From NCBI GenBank assembly GCA_013153915.1, contig JAADDL010000088.1:1-9937 (forward strand): 9,937 nt of DNA, given 5' to 3'. Below, one piece after another: positions 1 through 6,455 of the stretch; within the stretch, counting starts at the first letter, position 1, and each line of letters begins with the position of its first letter. Under the pieces are notes generated by a model, which worked only from the letters and a program-made list of their open reading frames with translations, ran no database searches and was not told where the DNA came from. Both the position numbers and the translations under genes were made by a program. This DNA is from Campylobacterota bacterium (lineage in GTDB: Bacteria; Campylobacterota; Campylobacteria; Campylobacterales; JALSKU01).

Positions 1-283
1 AGACCGCCTCTTTAGCGATAGATAGTATCTCTTCATGACTCATAGTATAGGGGTTCGGGTTTTTTCTATTTGCCGAAAAGGCGCAAAATTTGCAGATGTC
101 TTTACACTCGTTTGTCGGATTTATGTGTCTATTGACATTGAAAAAACTTTTTTTACCGTATCTTTGCACTCTTTTTTCATCGGCAAGTTTCCCAAGAGTA
201 AACAGGTCTAACTCATACAACTTCAAAGCCTCTTCGAAAGTCACTCTTTTGTTATCTTTAATTTTATCAATAATATTATTCAT
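1..283 (-). CDS. mqnE: Aminofutalosine synthase MqnE, N-terminal part (cut by left window edge)
   Basis: This is a radical-SAM enzyme of the futalosine route to menaquinone. The family joins the chorismate-derived enolpyruvyl benzoate to adenosine from SAM, giving aminofutalosine. Only the first 94 residues are in the window. The visible [4Fe-4S]/SAM motif is CKDICKFC (CxxxCxxC), preceded by FNVNRHINPTNE and followed by AFSANRKNPNPYTMSHEEIL, which matches MqnE better than MqnC or BioB. The start is the ATG at 283-281, preceded on the minus strand by a purine-rich AAAGAGAAG ribosome-binding site, with a TATAAT box about 30 bp upstream. The gene diverges from the purine permease. Menaquinone is the usual respiratory quinone of Campylobacterota. 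The alternatives MqnC and a CofH-like protein are less likely from the residues around the cysteines, but the rest of the protein would be needed to settle this. Confidence 0.85.
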   Translation of the reverse strand, partial: MNNIIDKIKDNKRVTFEEALKLYELDLFTLGKLADEKRVQRYGKKSFFNVNRHINPTNECKDICKFCAFSANRKNPNPYTMSHEEILSIAKEAV

Positions 284-309
284 CGCTTCTCTTTGTATTA
301 TTTTGACGG

Positions 310-315
310 ATTATA
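310..315 (-). promoter_or_regulatory. Predicted -10 box of the mqnE promoter
   Basis: On the minus strand the sequence reads TTTTGGTATAAT, a perfect TATAAT after a T-rich run. It lies 26 bp ahead of the mqnE ATG, so a start of transcription near 303 would leave a leader of about 20 nt. There is no recognisable -35 hexamer 17 bp upstream, which fits Campylobacterota sigma-70 promoters, where T-rich periodicity replaces the -35. Confidence 0.6.
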
Positions 316-338
316 CCAAAATTTAAAATAAGTATGGC

Positions 339-344
339 TATAAT
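339..344 (+). promoter_or_regulatory. Predicted -10 box for the permease-phosphoribosyltransferase-glnD-glmS run
   Basis: The plus strand carries a perfect TATAAT in the context ATGGCTATAATC, 33 bp ahead of the permease ATG. The upstream DNA is AT-rich and has no clear -35. The box is back to back with the minus-strand TATAAT at 310-315, with 23 bp between them, so the two polymerase footprints would overlap. That suggests shared or competing use of this small region. Confidence 0.6.
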
Positions 345-377
345 CACATATTATTTTACATCAATAAAGGAAAGCAG

Positions 378-1661
378 ATGTTTGAGATGTTTCATCTTCA
401 GGAGAGGGGAACGGATGTCAAAACGGAGGCGAGAGCGGGATTTACGACATTTTTGACGATGATGTATATCGTACCGGTCAACGCTATCATCATGGGTAAA
501 ACGGGTATGGATATGGGCGCTATCATGACGGCGACGGCACTCATCACCATCATATCCACCGTTTTAAACGGTCTATGGGCTAACACCCCTATAGCTATGA
601 GTGTAGGTATGGGACTTAACGCATACTTTACTTTCGGCTTAGTCCTTGGGATGAAACTTCCTTGGCAAACGGCTTTGGGTATAGTGTTTATTTCGGGAGT
701 TTTGTTTATCATCCTATCTTTTACAAACTTTAGGGTATGGGTGATGCAAAGCGTCCCAACGGACTTAAGAAGAGCCATAAGCGCCGGTATAGGAGCGTTT
801 ATAGCATTTATTGGCTTAAAAGAGATGGGTATAGTAGTAGCCAACAAAGCGACACTTGTTAGTCTTGGCAACCTATCCGAACCTCATGTGCTTCTTGGAA
901 TATTCGGACTTTTAGTAGCTTTTGGATTTTACACTTGGAGGATAAAAGGAGCTTTTATACTCGCTATTTTGGTTACATCCATAGTAGGTTGGGCTTTTGG
1001 GCTTGGAGAGTTGCCAAAAAGCATCTTCTCAATGCCCGCTTCAATCTCGCCGATATTTTTAAAGCTTGATATAGCAAGCGCTCTTTCACTATCTTTGCTT
1101 CCCGTTATCATCACATTTTTGATAACCGATATGTTTGACTCACTAGGTACTCTTGCGGGGGTCGGATATAGAGCGGGACTTTTCAAAGACGACTCCAAAG
1201 AGCTTCAAAAGACTCTTGAGGTTGATGCCGTTGCGACAAGCTTGGGCGCGCTTTTGGGCGTATCTACCACAACAAGTTTTATAGAGAGCGCAAGCGGTGT
1301 CGAAGAGGGAGGAAGAACGGGTCTTACCGCCGTATTTACGGGACTATTTTTTATACTCACCCTTTTTATGCTTCCGATTTTCGAATCAATTCCCGCAAAC
1401 GCTATCTATCCGATACTCGTGATGGTCGGAGTTTTGATGTTTACGGAGTTGGAGCATATCAATTTTCAAGATATACCTACCGCCGTATCGGCTTTTATCA
1501 TAACCTTAATGATGCCTTTGACATACTCCATCACCAACGGATTGTCTCTCGGTTTCATAGCATATCTGTTCTTGCTTTTGATAAGAGGCGAATTTAACCG
1601 AATCAACATAGGGGTCATCTCCTTAGCCGCTATCGGTTCTCTCGTTTTTATATTTCATTAG
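378..1661 (+). CDS. NCS2-family purine (guanine/hypoxanthine/adenine) permease, AzgA/PbuG type
   Basis: This 427-residue inner-membrane protein belongs to the AzgA/PbuG branch of nucleobase:cation symporters, whose members usually import purine bases with protons. It is hydrophobic throughout, with many predicted membrane segments and the usual family length of about 430. Recognisable family motifs are TTFLTMMYI near residue 24, GMGLNAYFTF at about 77-86, TDMFDSLGTLAGV at about 250-262 and TTTSFIESASGVEEGGRTG starting at about 297. The segment before GMGLNA reads MSV where better-known members read LAP, a small change next to a substrate-site loop. The start is the ATG at 378, with AAAGGAAAG ending 3 bp before it. 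The phosphoribosyltransferase begins 8 bp after the stop codon, which points to purine salvage. Which purine is carried cannot be read from the sequence. Confidence 0.9.
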   Translation: MFEMFHLQERGTDVKTEARAGFTTFLTMMYIVPVNAIIMGKTGMDMGAIMTATALITIISTVLNGLWANTPIAMSVGMGLNAYFTFGLVLGMKLPWQTALGIVFISGVLFIILSFTNFRVWVMQSVPTDLRRAISAGIGAFIAFIGLKEMGIVVANKATLVSLGNLSEPHVLLGIFGLLVAFGFYTWRIKGAFILAILVTSIVGWAFGLGELPKSIFSMPASISPIFLKLDIASALSLSLLPVIITFLITDMFDSLGTLAGVGYRAGLFKDDSKELQKTLEVDAVATSLGALLGVSTTTSFIESASGVEEGGRTGLTAVFTGLFFILTLFMLPIFESIPANAIYPILVMVGVLMFTELEHINFQDIPTAVSAFIITLMMPLTYSITNGLSLGFIAYLFLLLIRGEFNRINIGVISLAAIGSLVFIFH

Positions 1662-1669
1662 GCTAAAAG

Positions 1670-2110
1670 ATGACATATTACGGCTATGAAGAGTTTATAA
1701 AAGATGTTGAGGTTATGGCAAAAGACCTCGAGGAGTACGGGTGCGACAGCATAGTGGCGATAGCCAGAGGGGGAATGACTTTGGGTCATTTCCTCGCCGA
1801 ATTTATGAGTATAAGAAATCTATACTCTTTAAACTCCATACATTATGACGATCAAAAAAAGCTTGAGTATATAAAGGTTTACAACATACCCGACCTCTCC
1901 AAATCCAAAAAGACGGTCATCGTCGACGACATCATAGATAGCGGAGAGACTATGCATGAGATAACCGTGTTGCTACAAAACAGATTTCCCAAAGTGGAAT
2001 TTAAAAATGCGGCGATATTTTATAAACCGACATCCATCATCAAGCCTGATTTTGCCGTCAAGGAGGCGAAAGATTGGATAGAGTTCTTTTGGTCCAAATC
2101 TAAGATATAA
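1670..2110 (+). CDS. Purine phosphoribosyltransferase, Gpt-like (xanthine/guanine/hypoxanthine)
   Basis: This cytoplasmic type I phosphoribosyltransferase of 146 residues joins a free purine base to PRPP, giving the nucleotide and pyrophosphate. The PRPP-binding motif VIVDDIIDSGETM is at residues 83-95, with the paired acidic residues expected for the family. The PPi-loop motif ARGG is at 32-35, and the C-terminal DWIEFFW resembles the base-stacking region of Gpt enzymes. The length is close to the 152 residues of E. coli Gpt. The start is the ATG at 1670, whose upstream sequence overlaps the permease stop, and the SD (AGGCTAAAAG) is weak, so translation is probably coupled to the permease. 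The permease would bring in the base and this enzyme would trap it. A specificity for hypoxanthine, guanine or xanthine cannot be decided here. A 7-A tract lies at 1854-1860. Confidence 0.85.
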   Translation: MTYYGYEEFIKDVEVMAKDLEEYGCDSIVAIARGGMTLGHFLAEFMSIRNLYSLNSIHYDDQKKLEYIKVYNIPDLSKSKKTVIVDDIIDSGETMHEITVLLQNRFPKVEFKNAAIFYKPTSIIKPDFAVKEAKDWIEFFWSKSKI

Positions 2111-2112
2111 GG
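2109..2112 (+). promoter_or_regulatory. Ribosome-binding site supporting the TTG start of glnD
   Basis: AAGG overlaps the last bases of the phosphoribosyltransferase stop codon and is followed by a 6-bp spacer and the TTG at 2119. No ATG in this frame lies close enough downstream to replace it without cutting conserved sequence, so the TTG start is the better call. A weak start codon would lower output relative to the flanking genes. Confidence 0.6.
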
Positions 2113-2118
2113 TCTATT

Positions 2119-4656
2119 TTGTATAGCGATCTTGCTTATAAGATAGAGGATTTGATAGAGCAAAAAGCTAGTGATTTTGAGATATCCAAAGAGATAAAAA
2201 AAAGTATCAAAGAGTATTTGGATTCGCTTGATGATATTTTTAAACAAAAACAAGGAAAAGATTTTCTTGTAAAACACACAAAAAAAATAGATGAGTTTAT
2301 AGATACGGTCTATAGATATGTTCTTAGAAAATTTTTTGGGGATTATCTGCCTTTTCAAAGCCAAATCCCCATCGTTTTATCGGCTTTAGGAAGTTACGGC
2401 AGAGAGCAACTTTGCGTATATTCCGATATAGATATTATGTTCGTATATGAAGATATCAAAGGATACAACGCCGAAGAGATTATCCGCTCCGTCCTTCATA
2501 TATTGTGGGATGCCGGTTTAAAACTCGGACACAGAACCCACAAATTGGACGAATTGTTAGAAGCTTCAAAACAAGATATTACCGTTAAAACGGCAATGCT
2601 TGAGACTAGATTTCTTTGCGGTTCTAAAATCTTATGGATGAAAACTCAAAGAGAGATAGATAGGATAAGAGCTTACAAACAAAAAGAGTTTATACTGACA
2701 CTCCAAAAGATAAATGCCGTAAGATATAAAAAATTTCAATTTGATATGGAGCCGAACATAAAAGAGGGCATCGGAGGATTGAGGGACGCTAACTCTTTAT
2801 TTTGGGTGGCCAATGCGCTTTATAGAGTAAGAAATATAAAAGAGTTGATACCGAAATATATCAATGAGGGCGAATACAAAGAGTATAGAACGGCACTAGA
2901 GTTTCTTTTTAGAGTTAGATCAGCGCTTCATCTCTCCAGCAAAAAGAAAAACGATACTTTAAATCTTCAAAATATTCCCGATGTAGCCAAAATGCTCGGT
3001 TTTAAAGACGGCAGATACAAGTCGGCTCAAAATCAACTGGTAAGTCAAACTCTGCACTCTCTTAAAACCATAAAGACAACGACAAAATTACTGATTAAAA
3101 AATTAACCAAAAGCGTACTATTTGATAAAAAAAATATACCTTTATTAAAAAATAGTCGCATATCTCCCGAAATCTATCTATGCAACGACACTCTTATAGC
3201 CTCTTTGGATAAACAAGGAGACGGCTATATCGATATATTAAAGATGTCGCTTAGACTGTCGGATAAAGATTTAAACTTCGATATAAGCTATATCAATTAC
3301 CTTAAAAAAACGAAATTTAACAAAAAAAATTCCAAAAAAATTTATAAGTACAAAAAAGAGTTGTTTTACAAAAACCGTATATACAAACTATTTGACGCCT
3401 ATTTTCAAGCGGATATCCTGCAAGAGGTGTTTACCCCTTTTAAAAAGATTATGAATCTGCCGCAATTTGACGGTTATCACAAATATCCCGTCGATATACA
3501 TTCGATAAAGTCGCTATATTTTCTTGAAAATATAGACGATAAAGATATCAAAAAACTTTTTGACGAGCTTAGCGAGGATGAAAAGGCTCTGCTTAGGCTT
3601 GTTATTTTTTTCCATGATATCGGAAAAGGCAGAAAAAAAGACCACAGGGTCGTGGGAGCTTCCATATTTAAAACTCAAGCCGAAAAGTTGGGTTTTGACG
3701 AAAAGTCGATAAATTTAGGCTCCCTGCTTATAAAATACCATACTCTTATGAATACGACGGCAAGCAGAGAAGATATATATAGTGAACAAGTCATACTGTC
3801 TTTCATATCAAGACTTAGAAGCGTCAAAGCTTTAAATATGCTATATATTTTGACCTATTGTGACATGAAAGCGGTCAACAATAAGATATATTCGCCGTTT
3901 TTTTCATCTTTATTAAAAGAGCTATACGGCATCTCTCTTGATACGTTTGAAAAAGAGGAGTTGATAGACGAAACCTCAAGAAGATTGAGAAAGGAAAACT
4001 CCCTTAAAAGATTTGACGATTTTAAAAAACTAAAAAAACCGTTGCAAAAAAAGATACTCTCCATAGGTTCAAATATATTTTTCATCAAACACAAACCGTC
4101 TCAAATAGTATCGCTATCTCTTTGGGCAAACTCTCTTAAAGATAAAGAGTATGACTACAAGATAGACAACAGCCAAAATCTTAGCATCTCCATCATGCGA
4201 AAAAATGAGCTAAATGTCGGTTATCTACTTGGGAAACTCAGTTTTTTAAATGTAAGCGGGATGGATATATTTAAACTATTTGACGAGATAAAATACTTTA
4301 AGATAGATTTTCTTGAAAAGATTGAGCAAGATGAGATACTTTTTATAAAAGAGGTTTTACAAAAATCATTTGATATGAGTAGAAAGATTGGGTATAATAT
4401 CCCGAAAATTGATAGGAAAGATTTGCTATTTGACTGCAATCACTCAAAAACTTACGCAAAGATGATACTCCACACGAAAGACCAAAAAGCCTTGATGGCT
4501 CATGTGGTATCGGTATTTGACGAATTTGGAGTCGATATAGCAACGGCAAAGATACAAACTATCAAACAAAAAGCTCACAATCTGTTTTTGATAGAAAAAA
4601 ACGGAAAATTTTGCGATAATATTGAAAAAATAAAGGAAAAAATATGTGCGGGATAG
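2119..4656 (+). CDS. glnD: GlnD-type [protein-PII] uridylyltransferase / uridylyl-removing enzyme
   Basis: This is a cytoplasmic glutamine sensor. GlnD adds UMP to PII proteins when glutamine is low and removes it when glutamine is high. The protein has 845 residues, against about 890 in E. coli. Domain order is as in the family. The nucleotidyltransferase motif is GSYGREQLCVYSDIDIMF, with G91, S92, D103 and D105. A helical GlnD-type region follows (EPNIKEGIGGLRD). A lysine-rich linker runs over about 330-420. The HD domain has H461, H499-D500 (HDIGKG) and D508-H509. Two C-terminal ACT segments lie at about 687-745 and 779-840. The second ACT is well preserved (VFDEFGVDIATAKIQT). The first is much diverged and lacks a DRPGL-like turn. 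The nucleotidyltransferase loop reads REQL where many GlnD proteins read RGEL. The start is TTG, and the 3' end overlaps glmS by 13 bp. No PII gene is in view. Confidence 0.88.
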   Translation: MYSDLAYKIEDLIEQKASDFEISKEIKKSIKEYLDSLDDIFKQKQGKDFLVKHTKKIDEFIDTVYRYVLRKFFGDYLPFQSQIPIVLSALGSYGREQLCVYSDIDIMFVYEDIKGYNAEEIIRSVLHILWDAGLKLGHRTHKLDELLEASKQDITVKTAMLETRFLCGSKILWMKTQREIDRIRAYKQKEFILTLQKINAVRYKKFQFDMEPNIKEGIGGLRDANSLFWVANALYRVRNIKELIPKYINEGEYKEYRTALEFLFRVRSALHLSSKKKNDTLNLQNIPDVAKMLGFKDGRYKSAQNQLVSQTLHSLKTIKTTTKLLIKKLTKSVLFDKKNIPLLKNSRISPEIYLCNDTLIASLDKQGDGYIDILKMSLRLSDKDLNFDISYINYLKKTKFNKKNSKKIYKYKKELFYKNRIYKLFDAYFQADILQEVFTPFKKIMNLPQFDGYHKYPVDIHSIKSLYFLENIDDKDIKKLFDELSEDEKALLRLVIFFHDIGKGRKKDHRVVGASIFKTQAEKLGFDEKSINLGSLLIKYHTLMNTTASREDIYSEQVILSFISRLRSVKALNMLYILTYCDMKAVNNKIYSPFFSSLLKELYGISLDTFEKEELIDETSRRLRKENSLKRFDDFKKLKKPLQKKILSIGSNIFFIKHKPSQIVSLSLWANSLKDKEYDYKIDNSQNLSISIMRKNELNVGYLLGKLSFLNVSGMDIFKLFDEIKYFKIDFLEKIEQDEILFIKEVLQKSFDMSRKIGYNIPKIDRKDLLFDCNHSKTYAKMILHTKDQKALMAHVVSVFDEFGVDIATAKIQTIKQKAHNLFLIEKNGKFCDNIEKIKEKICAG
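4370..4398 (+). promoter_or_regulatory. Possible internal promoter in glnD driving glmS
   Basis: TTGATA at 4370-4375, a 17-bp spacer and TATAAT at 4393-4398 make a near-consensus sigma-70 promoter inside the glnD reading frame, about 245 bp ahead of glmS. Transcription would start near 4405. The -10 overlaps codons for Gly-Tyr-Asn, so it could be a chance product of AT-rich coding DNA. At least two other TATAAT hexamers occur by chance on antisense strands in this window, but none was seen with a matching -35 at 17 bp. Confidence 0.4.
4632..4638 (+). promoter_or_regulatory. Strong ribosome-binding site of glmS inside glnD
   Basis: AAAGGAA ends 5 bp before the glmS ATG at 4644 and lies in the last codons of glnD. 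It fixes the glmS start at the Met-Cys that the enzyme needs, and shows that glmS does not depend only on ribosomes finishing glnD. Confidence 0.7.
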
Positions 4657-6455
4657 TCGGATATATCGGCGAAAGGGAAAAAAAAGAGTTTATACTAAAC
4701 GGATTAAAAGAGTTGGAGTACAGAGGATACGATAGTGCAGGTTTGGCGGTACTTAAAGACGGAGAGATAACGCATTTCAAAGCCGTCGGAAAACTTGAAA
4801 ATTTAGTAGAAAAAACCAAAAACTTCAAAAGTGAAGGTTTCGGCTTGGCTATCGGACACACAAGATGGGCGACACACGGCAAACCTACCGAGTTAAACGC
4901 CCATCCTCATCTTGGAGAGTTCTCTTATGTTATACATAACGGTATCATCGAAAACTATCAAGAGTTAAAAAAAGAGCTTCAAGAAAAAGGAGTCAATTTC
5001 ATATCTCAAACCGACAGCGAAGTTATCGTGCACCTCTTTGAAGAAAATCTAAAAAACGGTAAAGAGCCTTTTGAAGCCTTTGAAGAGACTATCAAGTTGC
5101 TAAAAGGAGCGTACGCCATACTTCTTATCACAAAAGCCGACCCTAAAAAAATATTTTTCGCTAAAAACTTAGTGCCTCTTATAGTCGGAAAAAATGACGA
5201 GGATGAGATATTTTTCAGCTCCAGCGACGCCCCCTTGATAGGTTTTGCCGATGAAGTCATCTATCTAAACGACAAAGATTACGGCTACGCTCAAAAAGGC
5301 GAAATAGCGCTTTTTAGCGAAGGAATAAAACAAGAGACGCTATTTAAACCTCTAAATATTGGAAAATTATCCGCTCAAAAAGACGGATATAGATTTTTTA
5401 TGGAAAAAGAGATATACGAACAAAGTGCCGTATCCAGCGAAACTATTATGGGAAGAGTCGCTAAAGACGATATAGTCCTTGAAGATATCGAAGACGACTT
5501 CTTTGCCGATATCAAAGAGATAACTATATGCGCCTGCGGCACAAGCTATCATGCGGCGTTAGCCACATCTTATCTATTTGAAAGAGTATCCAAGATAAAA
5601 ACGACGGTAGAGATAGCCAGCGAATTTAGATATAAAGAGCCTTTGCTTTTAAAAGATACTCTTTTTGTCGTTATTTCCCAAAGCGGAGAGACCGCCGATA
5701 CTTTGCAGGCTTTAAAGATGGCAAAAGAAGCGGGGCTAAAAACTCTCTCTATCTGCAATGTAGACAACTCTTCCATAGTAAGACTAAGCGATAAAACGCT
5801 ACTTACTAGAGCAGGCATAGAAAAAGGGGTGGCAAGCACTAAAGCCTTTACCACTCAGGTTTTGCTTTTGTGGATACTCTCTTTAAAATTGGCGCTTTTA
5901 AGAGGTGCGATAGATAAAGAGTATTTTCACAAAGAGAGAAAAATTATATCAAAAGTTCCCGAAGTTTTAAAGGTTGACGAAAAAATACACGAAAAGATAA
6001 GGAGATTGTCAAAAAGATACCTTCACGGTCATGGGTTTTTCTTTATAGGCAGAGATATATTTTTCCCTTTAGCGCTTGAAGGCGCTTTAAAACTAAAAGA
6101 GATAAGCTATCTGCATGCCGAAGGATACCCTGCGGGCGAGATGAAACACGGTCCTATAGCTCTAGCCGATAGTGAGCTTTTTACCGTAGCCCTTATGCCC
6201 AAATCTTTGCTTTACGATAAAGTAAAAAGCAATGTCGAAGAGTTGAGCGCCAGAGACGCCACCATACTAGCGCTTAGCCCTTTGGAGTTTGAGATAGCCG
6301 ACGACTTTATAAAGACCAAAGGATATGACCATCCGATGCTTGAATTTTTCGAAATGAGCGTGATAGTGCAACTTTTGGCGCTTGAGATATCCGTAAGACT
6401 CGGAAACGATGTGGATATGCCTAGAAACTTAGCCAAAAGCGTAACGGTAGAGTAG
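4644..6455 (+). CDS. glmS: Glutamine-fructose-6-phosphate aminotransferase (isomerizing)
   Basis: GlmS makes glucosamine-6-phosphate and glutamate from fructose-6-phosphate and glutamine. This is the entry to UDP-GlcNAc for peptidoglycan and LPS. The protein has 603 residues (E. coli 609). Residue 2 is the Cys that becomes the N-terminal nucleophile after Met removal (MCGIVGYIG). The class II glutaminase domain covers about 1-220, with YRGYDSAG, GHTRWATHG and the TDSEVI loop. The first SIS domain covers about 290-430, with ACGTSYHA at 297-304, SQSGETADT and STKAFTTQ. The second covers about 460-600, with GRDIFFPLALEGALKLKE and GEMKHGPIAL. The C terminus PRNLAKSVTVE is the conserved tail that closes over the active site. 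The start overlaps the end of glnD by 13 bp in a different frame, and the 3' end overlaps comEC on the other strand by 27 bp. All key residues are present. Confidence 0.98.
   Translation: MCGIVGYIGEREKKEFILNGLKELEYRGYDSAGLAVLKDGEITHFKAVGKLENLVEKTKNFKSEGFGLAIGHTRWATHGKPTELNAHPHLGEFSYVIHNGIIENYQELKKELQEKGVNFISQTDSEVIVHLFEENLKNGKEPFEAFEETIKLLKGAYAILLITKADPKKIFFAKNLVPLIVGKNDEDEIFFSSSDAPLIGFADEVIYLNDKDYGYAQKGEIALFSEGIKQETLFKPLNIGKLSAQKDGYRFFMEKEIYEQSAVSSETIMGRVAKDDIVLEDIEDDFFADIKEITICACGTSYHAALATSYLFERVSKIKTTVEIASEFRYKEPLLLKDTLFVVISQSGETADTLQALKMAKEAGLKTLSICNVDNSSIVRLSDKTLLTRAGIEKGVASTKAFTTQVLLLWILSLKLALLRGAIDKEYFHKERKIISKVPEVLKVDEKIHEKIRRLSKRYLHGHGFFFIGRDIFFPLALEGALKLKEISYLHAEGYPAGEMKHGPIALADSELFTVALMPKSLLYDKVKSNVEELSARDATILALSPLEFEIADDFIKTKGYDHPMLEFFEMSVIVQLLALEISVRLGNDVDMPRNLAKSVTVE

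Noticed and set aside
90..326. A 78-residue plus-strand reading frame across the mqnE region.
   Set aside because: It is antisense to a clear radical-SAM coding sequence with the CxxxCxxC motif, and it runs through the divergent promoter, so it is a shadow frame.
4405..4643. A glmS ribozyme/riboswitch ahead of glmS.
   Set aside because: The space before glmS is glnD coding sequence with an intact frame through 4656. The glmS ribozyme is a feature of Gram-positive bacteria, and no matching leader is seen.
5944..5949. Minus-strand TATAAT inside glmS.
   Set aside because: It is isolated, with no supporting -35 or downstream feature. Codons for Lys-Ile-Ile explain it.
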